Positions 16,784 through 26,702 are shown, numbered from the stretch's first letter. The stretch: DNA of 64,000 nt from Bradyrhizobium diazoefficiens (GCF_016599855.1 NZ_CP067041.1:4030001-4094000); one strand, 5' to 3'. Made by a program: numbers and translations. Notes: generated by a model from the letters alone, not told the origin.

Positions 16784-18520
16784 CTATTTGCTGTCCATCC
16801 GCCAGGCGCCGTCCCAGCCGGCCGCCGGCGGACGCACCTCGAACTCTGCGATGCGGGCGAGCATGGCGCGCGCAGGCCCATCGTCAGGGCTGCTCTTCAG
16901 CGCCGCGCTGAACGCGGTGCGTGCGTCGTCGAAGCGGCACGCGCGATAGGCGGCGAGGCCTTCGGCGTAGTGCGTGCGCAGCCTCTCTTGCGTCGGAAGA
17001 AGCGCGTCGGCCCTGCCCATTACCTCGAAGACCGGCTGCGGCGCGCTCTGGCCGACCACGGCGAGACGGTCGATCTCGCGCAGTTCGAGCCGCGATCCGA
17101 TCGCCTCGGCGGTGGCCTGCGAGACCAGGATGCGGGTGCCGTAGACCTTGTTCGCAGCCTCGAGCCGCGAGGCGAGATTCACGGCATCGCCCATTACGGT
17201 GAAGCTCATCATCAGCTCGGAGCCGATGCTGCCGGTCAGGACTTCTCCGGTGGCGATGCCGATGCGCAAATCGCACGGCACCGGCATGGCGCGGATGCCG
17301 AGCAGATCCGGCAGCTGCTTCTGGAGCGCGGGCACCTGCTCGGCCATGTCGATGGCGGAAAGCCCTGCGAGCAGCGCCTGCTCATCCTCCTCGACGAAGG
17401 GCGGGCCCCAATAGGACATGATGGCATCGCCGATATATTTGTCGATGACGCCGCGGTTGTTGCGGATCGGGCCGGACATCACCGTGAAGTAGTGGTTCAT
17501 CACCTTGACGAGGCCGCGCGGGGTCATGCCCTCGCTCATCGAGGTGAAGCCGCTCATGTCGCAGAACATGATGGTCATCACCCGGCGCTGGCCGTCAATG
17601 GCGACCTCCGGCCGGTCGATCAGGCCCTGCACCACCTTGGGATCGATGTAGCGGCCAAAGGTCTCGCGGATGCGCTCGTTTTGCCGCAATTGCTCGATCA
17701 TGCGGTTGAAGGCGGCGGCGAGCTCCCCGATCTCGTCCTTGGTCGAGACCGTGATGCTCTTGTCGAAGCGGCCCGCCTCGACCTCACGAGTGCCAGCGAG
17801 CAGCAGCCGAACGGGCCTTGTGATGCCGCCGGAAACAAGCAGCGCAAAGGCAAATCCGACGACCGCAGCAAGCAGCGTCACGACGCCGGAGATGATGATC
17901 GCCTGCCGCTGGTGGCCGACCACTCTCGACGTGCTCGCATAGACCTGCTTCAGCATGTCGGCGCGGATAGCGTCGATCCGCTGGTTGAACTGATCTCGCA
18001 GGACGTCGATGTGCTCCAGCGTGCCACGCGCCTCGGCCATCTGCTTGGTATCGATCTGCTTGAGGAGCTTGGCGTGATCCTCGTTCATGCCGAGGCGCAG
18101 CTCGGAGACGGCGGTCTCGATGCGGGTGTCGATCCGCGCCAGCGTGGCATTGTCCGAGGGCGTCCTGGGATCCTCGATGATCGCGTTAATGAGCTTTTGT
18201 GCGGCTGACGTCTCTTCCTCGATCTTCCGGTCGGCTTCGTCGAACTCTTTGAGGCGCGCCGCATAGGCCTCCTCGTCGGAGGGCGACTGCATCTTGGTCA
18301 TGACCATGCGCCGCAGCGCCAGTGCACGCTCCAGCGAGCGGATGTTGGCGCGCGCGAGATCGCCATAAGCCGGGATGTAGCGGTTGGTCAGCTCGTCAAG
18401 GAGAACGCCGACCTGGCTCGACATCACCATCGACAGGACCGAGGTGACGAGCATCAGGACGATCAATCCGAGGGCGATGCCGACGATCTTGCGCCGGATC
18501 GACTGGTTGAAAAGCGGCAT
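16784..18520 (-). CDS. Membrane adenylate/guanylate cyclase (class III) with HAMP domain
   Basis: 578 residues from ATG 18520. A first membrane helix (IVGIALGLIVLMLVTSVLSM), a periplasmic helical sensor region of ~180 residues, and a second helix (IIISGVVTLLAAVVGFAFAL) are followed by HAMP (about 235-290). The class III cyclase domain has the metal site FCDMSGFTSMSEG, GDAIMSYWGPP, and GDAVNLASRLEA for the transition-state Asn/Arg. A C-terminal tail (EGLAAYRACRFDDARTAFSA) looks like one TPR. Makes cAMP or cGMP in response to a periplasmic signal. Open sequence to 18586 adds 22 residues without features. Confidence 0.88.
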   Translation of the reverse strand: MPLFNQSIRRKIVGIALGLIVLMLVTSVLSMVMSSQVGVLLDELTNRYIPAYGDLARANIRSLERALALRRMVMTKMQSPSDEEAYAARLKEFDEADRKIEEETSAAQKLINAIIEDPRTPSDNATLARIDTRIETAVSELRLGMNEDHAKLLKQIDTKQMAEARGTLEHIDVLRDQFNQRIDAIRADMLKQVYASTSRVVGHQRQAIIISGVVTLLAAVVGFAFALLVSGGITRPVRLLLAGTREVEAGRFDKSITVSTKDEIGELAAAFNRMIEQLRQNERIRETFGRYIDPKVVQGLIDRPEVAIDGQRRVMTIMFCDMSGFTSMSEGMTPRGLVKVMNHYFTVMSGPIRNNRGVIDKYIGDAIMSYWGPPFVEEDEQALLAGLSAIDMAEQVPALQKQLPDLLGIRAMPVPCDLRIGIATGEVLTGSIGSELMMSFTVMGDAVNLASRLEAANKVYGTRILVSQATAEAIGSRLELREIDRLAVVGQSAPQPVFEVMGRADALLPTQERLRTHYAEGLAAYRACRFDDARTAFSAALKSSPDDGPARAMLARIAEFEVRPPAAGWDGAWRMDSK

Positions 18521-18826
18521 GAGGGACAAAGGCCGGGACAAAGGGTACGCGGAACTCAATACACCGGATCTTGCCCGGGAACACACGCAATCAGGCGGTC
18601 CGTGGCGGTGTTAGCCGCCCCCGCCCTGCTCGTTAACAAAAGACTAAAGCCCCTTTCTATACCCCATTGCACGGGTTCCCGCGTTCCATCCGTATTTCGC
18701 CGCATTGTTGCGACAGCATGACAATGCGAAACGATGCCGTGCCATCATCTCCGGTATCGATTGAGTCTCAAGCCGCATTACGATCGCGGACCTTGGTTTG
18801 TAGTGGTTTCGCAGGGGGACCATGGA
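18521..18826. other. Divergent intergenic region of about 300 bp
   Basis: It separates the cyclase and transglycosylase starts and should carry both promoters. No supported ORF, repeat or structured RNA was seen. Confidence 0.4.
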
Positions 18827-21007
18827 ATGAACCAGTGCCTACGCTCGCTCGCGTGTGTCGTTGCCATGGCCGCACTGGCGCTCCTTCCGACGGAGCTGGC
18901 AGCGAAGAGCAAGTCATCAGCGCCGAAGAAGACGCATGAGGCCAGATCGGGCGGCAAGCAGCGCCATGCTGCGGCCGGCAAGGATGGCAAACGTGCCGAG
19001 GCCAAGCGCAAGCCGAAGAAGCAGGACGACGAGCCCGCGGACAAGCCGGCGCCGCCGCCGCTGACCGGCGACCTCGCCGCGCTGAAGGACGCAATCGACC
19101 TCGCCCGTAAGGGCAAGGCCGATGACGCGAGCGCGGCGCGCGATCGCATTGCCGATCCTGCCGGACAAAAGCTCGCCGAGTGGTTCATGCTGCGCCATTC
19201 CGAGAGCACCGCGAATTTCAAGCGCTATGCCGCTTTCGTCGCCGCCAACCCGGACTGGCCGAGCGCCGCGTTGCTGCGCCGCCGGGCCGAGGCGCGGCTA
19301 TGGCAGGAGAAGAGCGATGCGGCGACCGTCCACGCCTTCACGATGGACCAGCCGACCACCGCCAAGGGCAAGTTCGCGCTTGCTCGAGCGCTGATCGCCG
19401 AGGGCGACAGCGACCGGGCCGCGCGTCTCGTCCGCGAGGCCTGGCGCTCGGAGGAATTGTCCGAGCGCAGCGAGGAGGATTCCTACGAAGCGTTCCACGA
19501 CCTGTTGCGGCCTGAGGATCATCGCGCCCGCATGGACAAGCGCCTTGGCGCCAAGGACTATGCCGCCGCAAGGCGCGCGGCCAGGCGCCTCGGCGAGGAT
19601 GCACTCGCGATCGTCAAGGCCTGCGCCGCGGTCAACGGCAAGGCGGACAAAGCCAAGGATTATCTCGACGACGTCTCTGCTGATGCGCGCCGCGACCTCG
19701 GCTATGTCCTCTGCCGCGTGCAATGGAATCTCCAGAAGGACCACATCGACGATGCCGCCGAAGCGATCCTGACCGCGGCCCCCGACACAATGGCGGCCCA
19801 GGACACCGATGCCTGGTGGCGCGAGCGTCGCCTGCTCGCGCGAAAACTGCTCGACCAAGGCAAGCCTGAAACCGCCTACGACGTGGTGCGCGCGGCCGCA
19901 GTGCCGGCGATGGAGGTCTATCGCGTCGACTATCATTTCATGTGTGGCTGGATCGCACTGCGCTATCTCGACGATCCCAGGACGGCGATGGCGCACTTCG
20001 CCGCGATCGACGAAGGCTCTGCCAATCCGATCGCGCTATCGCGCGCGCATTACTGGCGCGGCCGCGCGGCCGAAGCCATGGGGGCCACGGCCGACGCGCG
20101 CATGAGCTACAAGGCCGCCGCGCGCTATTCGACCGCCTATTACGGCCAGCTCGCCCGCGCCAGGCTCGGGCTCGAGGGCATCGAGCTTCGCGCGCCCTCG
20201 CCCGTGCTGGCCGCAGCCGACACGGCGGCTGCCGACGAGCGCGTGCGCGCCGCCGAGATGCTGTACGGCATCGGCGAGCGCGACGTGGTGCTCTACTATG
20301 CCGAGGATTTCGCCAAGGAGAGCACCGACGTCGCAGCGCTCGAAGCGCTCGGCGAGCTCGCTCACCGGCGCAACGATGCCCGCGTGATGCTCGAAATCGG
20401 CAAGTCGGCGCTGGCGCGAGGGCTGGCGCTCGACCACTATGCGTTCCCGACCATCGGCATTCCCGAGCACAAGCAGGTTGCGCCGGCGATCGAGACCAGC
20501 GTGATCTATTCGGTGGCGCGCACCGAAAGCTCGTTCGACCAACGCGACAAGTCTTCCGCCAACGCCGTCGGCCTGATGCAGGTGACGCCGGAAGCGGGCC
20601 GCGACACCGCAAAACGCTTCGGCCTGATCTATGACTGGGACAGGATGGTCTCCGATCCCGTCTACAACACGCAGATGGGCGCGGCCGAGCTCAGCGCGCT
20701 GCTGTCGGAATATCGCGGCAACCAGATCATGACCTTCGCCGGCTACAATGCCGGCCGCGGCCGCGTGCGCGAATGGGTGCAGGCGCGCGGCGATCCCCGC
20801 GATCCCAAGGTCGATCCGGTCGACTGGGTCGAGCGCATCCCGCTATCGGAGACGCGCAACTACGTTCAGCGCGTGATGGAGAACGTGCAGGTCTACCGCG
20901 CACGGTTCGAGGGCAGCGGCATGGTCGCCGGCAAGAGCGATCAGCGCGTGGTGAGGCACGACATCAGCGCATCGGCACCCGTGGCCGCCGCAGCACCCGC
21001 TCCCTAG
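18827..21007 (+). CDS. slt: Soluble lytic murein transglycosylase (Slt70 type)
   Basis: 726 residues. A signal peptide (LACVVAMAALALLPTELAAK) is followed by a very basic, low-complexity linker (about 27-100, KKTHEARSGGK, KRKPKKQDDEP), an alpha-solenoid of TPR-like helices (about 100-540) and the SLT domain (about 550-690). The catalytic Glu is E567 in ARTESSFD, followed by NAVGLMQVTPEAGR, QMGAAELSALL and FAGYNAGRGRVREW. It cleaves peptidoglycan glycan strands to 1,6-anhydro products in the periplasm. GCAGGGGGACC lies before ATG 18827. The Lys-rich linker is longer than in E. coli Slt70. Confidence 0.9.
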   Translation: MNQCLRSLACVVAMAALALLPTELAAKSKSSAPKKTHEARSGGKQRHAAAGKDGKRAEAKRKPKKQDDEPADKPAPPPLTGDLAALKDAIDLARKGKADDASAARDRIADPAGQKLAEWFMLRHSESTANFKRYAAFVAANPDWPSAALLRRRAEARLWQEKSDAATVHAFTMDQPTTAKGKFALARALIAEGDSDRAARLVREAWRSEELSERSEEDSYEAFHDLLRPEDHRARMDKRLGAKDYAAARRAARRLGEDALAIVKACAAVNGKADKAKDYLDDVSADARRDLGYVLCRVQWNLQKDHIDDAAEAILTAAPDTMAAQDTDAWWRERRLLARKLLDQGKPETAYDVVRAAAVPAMEVYRVDYHFMCGWIALRYLDDPRTAMAHFAAIDEGSANPIALSRAHYWRGRAAEAMGATADARMSYKAAARYSTAYYGQLARARLGLEGIELRAPSPVLAAADTAAADERVRAAEMLYGIGERDVVLYYAEDFAKESTDVAALEALGELAHRRNDARVMLEIGKSALARGLALDHYAFPTIGIPEHKQVAPAIETSVIYSVARTESSFDQRDKSSANAVGLMQVTPEAGRDTAKRFGLIYDWDRMVSDPVYNTQMGAAELSALLSEYRGNQIMTFAGYNAGRGRVREWVQARGDPRDPKVDPVDWVERIPLSETRNYVQRVMENVQVYRARFEGSGMVAGKSDQRVVRHDISASAPVAAAAPAP

Positions 21008-21081
21008 TCGACGCCGCCGGGGCTGGACGCGGCGCCGCGAGGTTACGTTGCTGCGGCTCCCACGCGAGTGCAGTCGCGCAG

Positions 21082-21447
21082 CTAGGTGTCACCTCCTTCC
21101 GTCGTGATCAGATCGCAACCGTCCAAATATGCGCCGGTCAAGGCTCTCGCGAAGGTCCAGATCTGTACCGTGCAGCTCCAGCACGAGACGGCGCTCAGGA
21201 CCGCCAGCGTCTCGATCATGTTCCCAACGGCGCTCCCGGCGGCCGGCTCGCTGCGCCCTGGCATCGACCCTGGCATCGACCACGGCATCAACAGCGTCAC
21301 GAGTTCGCCTCGGCGGTAGCAGTCATAGCCACAATATCGGCGCTGTGTCCGCACATGCCGGACATAGCCTGATAGGAGCGACCGCGAGCATGTGCTGCAC
21401 GTCGCCGCGCATAACGGGGGCTCGTGATTGACCAGCACGAACTTCAT
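21082..21447 (-). CDS. Small two-Cys-pair protein with hydrophobic C-terminal part
   Basis: 121 residues from ATG 21447 (GAGGGCGGCTTC upstream), overlapping the TGA of the preceding gene as ATGA. The N-terminal part (MKFVLVNHEPPLCAATCSTC, then RYCGYDCYRRGELVTLL) shares the layout of the gene before it: FVLVN, a CxxC, and a later C-x3-C with Tyr. The tail from about residue 60 is longer, moderately hydrophobic (NMIETLAVLSAVSCWSC) and lacks an obvious domain. I do not recognise a function. Confidence 0.55.
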   Translation of the reverse strand: MKFVLVNHEPPLCAATCSTCSRSLLSGYVRHVRTQRRYCGYDCYRRGELVTLLMPWSMPGSMPGRSEPAAGSAVGNMIETLAVLSAVSCWSCTVQIWTFARALTGAYLDGCDLITTEGGDT

Positions 21448-21632
21448 GAAGCCGCCCTCATGCGGTCTTTGGCGAGGGCCTCGCAGAACAACGCGTAGCA
21501 CTGATAGTCGCAGTAAGGCAGACGGGTCCCGATCTCGCGAAGATAGCCGCCGCCGATCGGCTCGCAGCACTGCATGCACCAGGTCTGCCGGAAGGGAGTC
21601 CGGTCGTTCACCAGCACGAAAGCGAATCTCAT
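21444..21632 (-). CDS. Small two-Cys-pair protein, conserved type in Bradyrhizobium
   Basis: 62 residues from ATG 21632, with GGGAGGTG before it. MRFAFVLVNDRTPFRQTWCM, QCCEPIGGGYLREIGTRLPY and CDYQCYALFCEALAKD show CMQCC and CDYQC clusters compatible with a treble-clef-like zinc site. Short proteins of this form recur in Bradyrhizobium genomes, from memory. The 3' end overlaps the next gene by ATGA, so the two are translationally coupled. Confidence 0.68.
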   Translation of the reverse strand: MRFAFVLVNDRTPFRQTWCMQCCEPIGGGYLREIGTRLPYCDYQCYALFCEALAKDRMRAAS

Positions 21633-21805
21633 GTGGCACCTCCCAAAAGCGAAGCAGTAAATGCCGTCCAACGGAGACAGTGCGGCGGTGGAGCGCAAAG
21701 ATGGTTTCGGCCGTCCGGATCATCCCTGTTTCGCTCCACCTTTTGCGGCGGGACCGAAACTCCCGGACTAGACCTGCTGAACGATATCAGCTCTCCAATT
21801 CAGCC

Positions 21806-22015
21806 TCACGCGACCAGAGCCCGGAACAGCCACTGGCGGTCGCGTTCGCGGCGTGTGCGGAAGCGATCAACGCACTTCTTGGAGCAGAGCGCGGTGCGCC
21901 AGGAATAGTAGCGGATCAGACCGAACTTGCTGCCACACACCGCGCAGCCGTTGCTTGAAGAGCAACGTTCGGATTCGGATAGGCGACGCTCAGGAAGTTC
22001 CGATGTATCGCACAT
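21806..22015 (-). CDS. Small two-Cys-pair protein (zinc-finger-like)
   Basis: 69 residues. CAVCGSKFGLIRYYSWRTAL with CSKKCVDRF gives CxxC and CxxxC pairs 19 residues apart, as in treble-clef zinc fingers; a basic Arg-rich tail (RFRTRRERDRQW) follows. ATG 22015 has GAGAG upstream. It is the first of three similar tiny genes on this strand, about 170 bp before the next. Nucleic-acid binding is possible but not shown. Confidence 0.62.
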   Translation of the reverse strand: MCDTSELPERRLSESERCSSSNGCAVCGSKFGLIRYYSWRTALCSKKCVDRFRTRRERDRQWLFRALVA

Positions 22016-22552
22016 TGCTCTCTCCCTCTGTTTGCTCGCGCTTTTTGCCAGCTGTTCCTTTCGACCTCATGCGGGTCGTGGATTGCCGCCATCGCAGCTG
22101 CGTCTCGAGAAATGAGCGGCCTCGTCCTTGCCCGTCGGTGAGAAGCCTCGGCGCCACGTTTAGGAGCCGGTCTCAAGCGACCGCTGCGATTGGCTGGTCG
22201 ACATTCCCGATGCTCGTGAGACTAGTCCTCCGAGCACGGGCCGCTCAATTGTACGGAGGTAAATGGCCGACATGACTAGGATTAGAGGCGCTATACCTAG
22301 GTTTGTCCGTAATTACCCGGAACTCTCGCGCTGGTGCACGTTCAACGAGACGGCGCACGCTGCATCAGTTGCACGGCCGCCGCGAAAAAGCTTGCCTGGC
22401 GCGGCGTGCTTGATCGGCCGCGGCGGATGGGACAGCGAGCAGTCATTCAAAGCCGAAACGCCTTCGCGCCCATCCGACTTTGGCCGGAATTGCTCCTCCG
22501 GCGGCAACGTGCTCTACTTGTGTTAACGCAGAGAGCGCCGGGAGCGTCTGCG
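22016..22552. other. Gap of about 540 bp before the PAS kinase gene
   Basis: Should contain the promoters of the Cys-pair genes (minus) and the kinase operon (plus). One plus-strand frame at 22263-22526 follows GGAGGTAA but its composition looks random. The stretch near 22210-22310 is AT-richer than its surroundings and holds several CTAG sites. No structured RNA recognised. Confidence 0.4.
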
Positions 22553-24538
22553 ATGAAGCCGGGCCGAGCAGCAACGTTCGGGAAGTCAGCCGCGCAATTC
22601 CTCGTCGGCTACGTCAGGCAAGCTGTCATCCCCAAGCCGCGCACCGTGCCCGGTGACGCCGGCCTGCTGGAGGCGGTCAAGCAGTGGCAGCAAGTCTTCG
22701 AGCACAATCCGGTCATGTACTTCATGGTCGATCCGGCTGGAACCGTGATCAACGTGAACACGTTCGGCGCCGCACAGTTGGGCTATACGGCCGTGGAGTT
22801 AATTGGCCGATCGGTGCTGGACGTCTTCTTCGAGGAAGATCGCGATTTCGTCCGCGCGTGTGTCGCACTGTGCCTTGAGACCGTTGATCAGTCACACACC
22901 TGGGAAATCCGCAAGGTTCGCAAGGACGGCTCGGTGCTTTGGGTGCGCGAGAACGCCAAGACCATGCTGCGGGCCGAGGGCGGGCCCATCGTTCTGGTCG
23001 CCTGCGAGAACATCACCGAGCGCAAGGAAGCGGAGAATGCTCTGCGACAGAGCGAAGCTTACCTCGCCCAGGCGCAGGAATTGAGCCACACCGGCAGCTT
23101 CGGCTGGAGGTCCGCAACCGGCGAGATCACATGGTCCAAGGAGACCTATCGTATCTTCCAATGCGATGAGGGGACCAAGCCGCAGATCCCGTTCATGCTC
23201 CAGCGGATCCATCCGGACGATCGGCTCGCAGTCCAGCGGACCACGGGTCGGGCGGCGCGCGAGGGAAAAGACTACGACCACGAATATCGGCTCGTGATGC
23301 CCGACGGCTCCATCAAGTACGTCCGAGCGGTGGCCCGGGCCATGCGAGACTCCGGCGGGCGCGTGGAGTTCGTCGGATCGGTGAGCGACATCACGGCAAC
23401 CAAAGAGGCAGAGCGCAGGCTTCGTGAGAGTGAGCAGCGCTTTCGCGACTATGCCGAAACCGCCTCCGACTGGTTCTGGGAGACGGGGCCAGACCATCGC
23501 GTCACCCATATCTCGCAACACTCCGACACCGTCACCACCCCCGCGGGCCTGATCGGGCTCACGCGTTGGGACATTGCCCCGGACGCCGATCTCGAGCCGG
23601 AAAAATGGCAACGACATCGGGCGGCGCTCGACGCCCACGTTCCGTTCCGCGATCTGGTGTACCGCAGCAGGGACCGGAATGGGCAGCCGATCTATGTCCG
23701 GACCAGCGGCAAGCCGTTCTTCGACGCCGACGGCAGTTTTCTCGGCTATCGCGGTGTCTGCACCGACGTAACCGCGGCGATCCGGGCCGATCAGGCCGAA
23801 CAGGCGCTACGCAAGGCCCAAGCCGAGCTCGCTCATGTGACGCGCGTCACGACACTAGGCGAGTTGACGGCTTCGATTGCGCATGAAATCAACCAGCCGC
23901 TCGCTGCAGTGATCGCAAACGCCGACGCCTGCCTCGCCTGGCTGCAGCGCAGTCCGCCCGATCTCAAGGCGGCGCACCGTTCCGTGGAGTGGATCATCGA
24001 GGACGGCAAGCGTGCCAGCGACGTGATCGGTCGCGTTCGGGCGCTTGCCAAACGGACCGACATCGAGATGGTTCCGCTCGACGCAAACCTGGTCGTGCGC
24101 GAGGCCGTCGCGCTCGTTCAGCGCGAGATGGCCAGCCACGCCGTGTCGGTGCGAATGGAGCTGTCGTCGTGCCTGCCCAAAATCTTTGGCGATCGCATCC
24201 AACTGCAGCAGGTCCTGATCAACCTGATCATGAACGGGATCGAGGCCATGGAAGACGTCCATGACCGCCCGCGCGAGCTGGCGATCCGCTCTGCAGCGGA
24301 TGGCGAGGGCGCGATGCGGGTGAGCGTCGCCGACTGCGGCGTTGGCATCGATGACCAGGCGATAGACCGCCTGTTCACGCCGTTCTTCACCACGAAGTCC
24401 GGCGGCATGGGTATGGGGCTGTCGATCTGCCGCTCTATTATCGAGGCCCATGGCGGACGACTTTCCGCCGCTCCGAACCAATCGGGCGGCGCGACTTTCC
24501 AGATCACCCTGCCCCTCCATCGCGAGGAAGCATCGTGA
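22553..24538 (+). CDS. PAS-domain sensor histidine kinase (FixL/NodV-like, soluble)
   Basis: 661 residues from ATG 22553 (GGGAGCG upstream); open sequence to 22334 looks non-coding. Three PAS/PAC units: about 45-165 ([20 protein letters not shown], ending ITERKEAE), 170-290 (PAS fold ending [12 protein letters not shown]) and 295-425 ([18 protein letters not shown]). HisKA has acceptor H444 in [13 protein letters not shown], then HATPase with [20 protein letters not shown] and [13 protein letters not shown]. No membrane helix, so it is cytoplasmic. There is no clear heme-FixL signature. It overlaps the response regulator gene by 4 bp, so that is its likely partner. Confidence 0.87.
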   Translation: MKPGRAATFGKSAAQFLVGYVRQAVIPKPRTVPGDAGLLEAVKQWQQVFEHNPVMYFMVDPAGTVINVNTFGAAQLGYTAVELIGRSVLDVFFEEDRDFVRACVALCLETVDQSHTWEIRKVRKDGSVLWVRENAKTMLRAEGGPIVLVACENITERKEAENALRQSEAYLAQAQELSHTGSFGWRSATGEITWSKETYRIFQCDEGTKPQIPFMLQRIHPDDRLAVQRTTGRAAREGKDYDHEYRLVMPDGSIKYVRAVARAMRDSGGRVEFVGSVSDITATKEAERRLRESEQRFRDYAETASDWFWETGPDHRVTHISQHSDTVTTPAGLIGLTRWDIAPDADLEPEKWQRHRAALDAHVPFRDLVYRSRDRNGQPIYVRTSGKPFFDADGSFLGYRGVCTDVTAAIRADQAEQALRKAQAELAHVTRVTTLGELTASIAHEINQPLAAVIANADACLAWLQRSPPDLKAAHRSVEWIIEDGKRASDVIGRVRALAKRTDIEMVPLDANLVVREAVALVQREMASHAVSVRMELSSCLPKIFGDRIQLQQVLINLIMNGIEAMEDVHDRPRELAIRSAADGEGAMRVSVADCGVGIDDQAIDRLFTPFFTTKSGGMGMGLSICRSIIEAHGGRLSAAPNQSGGATFQITLPLHREEAS

Positions 24539-25206
24539 CCGAGCGCATGGAGCCTCCGCCGTCGCAGGAGAACGGTGATCAGCCGATCGTCTTCATCGTC
24601 GACGACGACGCTTCCATGCGCCGTGCGCTCACCAACCTTTTCGAGTCGGTCGGCCTCAAGGTCGAAACGTTCGGCTCGGCGCCGCAACTCCTCCAGGCCA
24701 AGCCGCCGCAAGTACCCAGTTGCCTTGTGCTCGACATTCGCCTGCCCGGAGCCAGCGGCCTTGACCTGCAGTCCGATCTTGCCAAGGCAAATATCCAAAC
24801 GCCTATTATTTTCATTACCGGTCACGCTGATGTTCCCATGACCGTTCGGGCCATGAAAGGCGGCGCGATCGATTTTCTGACCAAGCCGGTCCGCGACCAG
24901 GACATCCTGGACGCAGTCCAGGCCGCGATCGAGCGAGACCGCAAGCGTCGCGATCTCAATAAGACGGTCTCCAACGTCAGATCACGCTTCGAGTCACTCA
25001 GCTCGCGGGAGCGGGATGTATTGGCCCTGGTGACGTCCGGCCTGATGAACAAGCAAGTGGCCGCCCAACTCGGACTGGCGGAAATCACCGTCAAAATCTA
25101 TCGCGGCCAGATCATGCGCAAAATGGGCGCGAAGTCCCTGGCCGACCTCGTGAGGATGAGCGAGGCGCTCGGGATTCGGCCCAGCCGATCCGACGTACAA
25201 ACCTAA
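24535..25206 (+). CDS. FixJ/NodW-family response regulator
   Basis: 223 residues, starting with GTG at 24535 that overlaps the kinase stop (GTGA); an internal ATG at 24547 is an alternative. Receiver: DDD at 23-25, acceptor D67 ([15 protein letters not shown]), T in [10 protein letters not shown] in FLTKPVRD. A LuxR-type helix-turn-helix at about 155-215 reads [20 protein letters not shown] then [20 protein letters not shown]. The layout is close to NodW of Bradyrhizobium. Probably phosphorylated by the preceding kinase and activates unknown target promoters. Confidence 0.88.
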   Translation: MTERMEPPPSQENGDQPIVFIVDDDASMRRALTNLFESVGLKVETFGSAPQLLQAKPPQVPSCLVLDIRLPGASGLDLQSDLAKANIQTPIIFITGHADVPMTVRAMKGGAIDFLTKPVRDQDILDAVQAAIERDRKRRDLNKTVSNVRSRFESLSSRERDVLALVTSGLMNKQVAAQLGLAEITVKIYRGQIMRKMGAKSLADLVRMSEALGIRPSRSDVQT

Positions 25207-25293
25207 GTATGAGTTTGCAACGGAGAGTGGTAGGTCCACCTTGGGTTGGGCCGTAGCGACGGCAAGCGCAATCCCGGGCGAGGAGCGGACGTC

Positions 25294-25680
25294 TTGTCAG
25301 CGGCTTCGGTCATTTCGGTGCTTGATGACGACCCCTACGTGCGGGCGGCGATCAACAATCTCTTGGAATCGCGCGGGTATACCGTCCACACATTCGCCTC
25401 CGCCGAAGAATTTTTGAGTTCGACCGATTCCAACCGTAGCTCCTGCGTCGTCGCCGACGTGCAGATGCCGATCAAGACTGGAATCGATCTGTTGACGCAG
25501 ATGCGCGCGCAGGGCTCGGCTACGCCGTTCATCTTGATCACATCTTTCCCGGATGAGAGCGTTCGTACGCGTGCGCTCAAGGCCGGGGCAACCTGTTTTC
25601 TCGGTAAGCCGTTCGCCGTCGCGGATCTGATGGAATGCCTGGAGCGGGCGCTAGCAGCAGGTGACGAAACCATGGAGTGA
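25294..25680 (+). CDS. Stand-alone receiver-domain protein
   Basis: 128 residues: receiver only, with DDD at 11-13, acceptor D55 (CVVADVQMPIKTGIDLL), T/S in ILITSFPD and K in FLGKPFAV. No output domain. I chose TTG 25294 because GAGGAG lies 9 bp before it; an earlier TTG at 25246 lacks this. It follows the FixJ-like gene by about 90 bp and is probably in the same unit, as a phosphate sink or an alternative partner of the kinase. Confidence 0.8.
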   Translation: MSAASVISVLDDDPYVRAAINNLLESRGYTVHTFASAEEFLSSTDSNRSSCVVADVQMPIKTGIDLLTQMRAQGSATPFILITSFPDESVRTRALKAGATCFLGKPFAVADLMECLERALAAGDETME

Positions 25681-25705
25681 TTGCCCGCGAAACACGCGCC
25701 GCCCC

Positions 25706-26677
25706 TCACTCCACCTTGATGTTGGCCGCCTTGATGATCGGCCACCATTTTGCGATCTCGGCCTTTTGCCGGTTGCCGAGCGCTTCAGGCGTGAGCTGAT
25801 CCTGCGGCGTCATCTCCAGGCCTTGGCTTTCGAGCTGCTTCTTCACGGCGGGATCGTTCAGCGCTTCCATCGCGGCCGCATTGAGCTTGGTGACGATCTG
25901 CTTCGGCGTGCCCTTCGGCACCCACAGGCCCGACCACAGCGTCATGTGGAAGCCCTTCAGCCCCGCCTCGTCGGCGGTCGGGATGTCGGGCGCCGAAGCG
26001 AGACGCTTGTCGTCCGTGATGGCGTAGGCGCGGATTGTGCCGGCGCGAACCTGGTTGATGGAGTTGGAAGTCTGGTCGACGATGAGGTCGATCTGGCCGG
26101 CGATGAGATCGTTCAGCGCGGGCGCGGTGCCGCGATACGGCACAAATTGCAGCTTGATGCCGGAGACGCTCTCGAAATAGACGCCGGCGATGTGGCTGCC
26201 GGAGCCCGCTCCGGCCGTTCCGGCTGTCGGCGGCGACGGGCGCGACTTCAGCCACGCCAGCAGTTCTTTCAGCGAGGTCGCGGGCACCGCATTCTTGCTG
26301 ACCACGATCATCGGATTGCTCGGCAGCAGCACCACGGGTTCGAGATCGGTGACCAGGTCGTAGTTGAGCTTGTAGACGGCGCCGTTGGCGACGTGCGTGC
26401 CGAGATGGCCAAAGGAGATGGTGTAACCATCAGGCGGCGAATGCACGGCGCGGCCGACGCCGATCGAGCCGCCCGCGCCGGTGACGTTCTCGATGACCAG
26501 CGGCTGGCCGAGTGCGGTACGCATCCGCTCGGCGAGCACGCGCGCCATCGCATCCGACGGACCGCCAGCCGCGAAGGGAACGATGATGGTGATGGGATGC
26601 GATGGATAATCGTCGGCGCATGCGGCGCCGATGAGAGCGAGAAGTCCGATCAGCCCGGCCCAGGCAGCCTTCTTCAT
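25706..26677 (-). CDS. Tripartite tricarboxylate transporter substrate-binding protein (Bug family)
   Basis: 323 residues. Signal peptide MKKAAWAGLIGLLALIGAACA, then DDYPSHPITIIVPFAAGGPS, the Bug/TctC opening, and the family segments VIENVTGAGGSIGVGRAV, PYRGTAPALNDLIAGQIDLI and ADEAGLKGFHMTLWSGLWVP. It binds an organic acid or similar ligand in the periplasm. No TctA/TctB membrane genes are nearby, which is common for these expanded families. It is downstream of threonine synthase, separated by a hairpin. Confidence 0.88.
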   Translation of the reverse strand: MKKAAWAGLIGLLALIGAACADDYPSHPITIIVPFAAGGPSDAMARVLAERMRTALGQPLVIENVTGAGGSIGVGRAVHSPPDGYTISFGHLGTHVANGAVYKLNYDLVTDLEPVVLLPSNPMIVVSKNAVPATSLKELLAWLKSRPSPPTAGTAGAGSGSHIAGVYFESVSGIKLQFVPYRGTAPALNDLIAGQIDLIVDQTSNSINQVRAGTIRAYAITDDKRLASAPDIPTADEAGLKGFHMTLWSGLWVPKGTPKQIVTKLNAAAMEALNDPAVKKQLESQGLEMTPQDQLTPEALGNRQKAEIAKWWPIIKAANIKVE

Positions 26678-26702
26678 TGTGGTCTCCCCGACGATTCTTT
26701 TT

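Noticed and set aside
16769..18208. Long plus-strand frame (479 codons) opposite the cyclase gene
   Set aside because: Shadow frame due to high GC at third positions; the minus strand encodes the full cyclase with all motifs.
22263..22526. Plus-strand ORF of 87 codons after GGAGGTAA
   Set aside because: The ribosome site is too near the first ATG and too far from the second, and the protein looks random (Arg/Ser/Pro/Cys mix without a pattern). A real short gene cannot be fully excluded.
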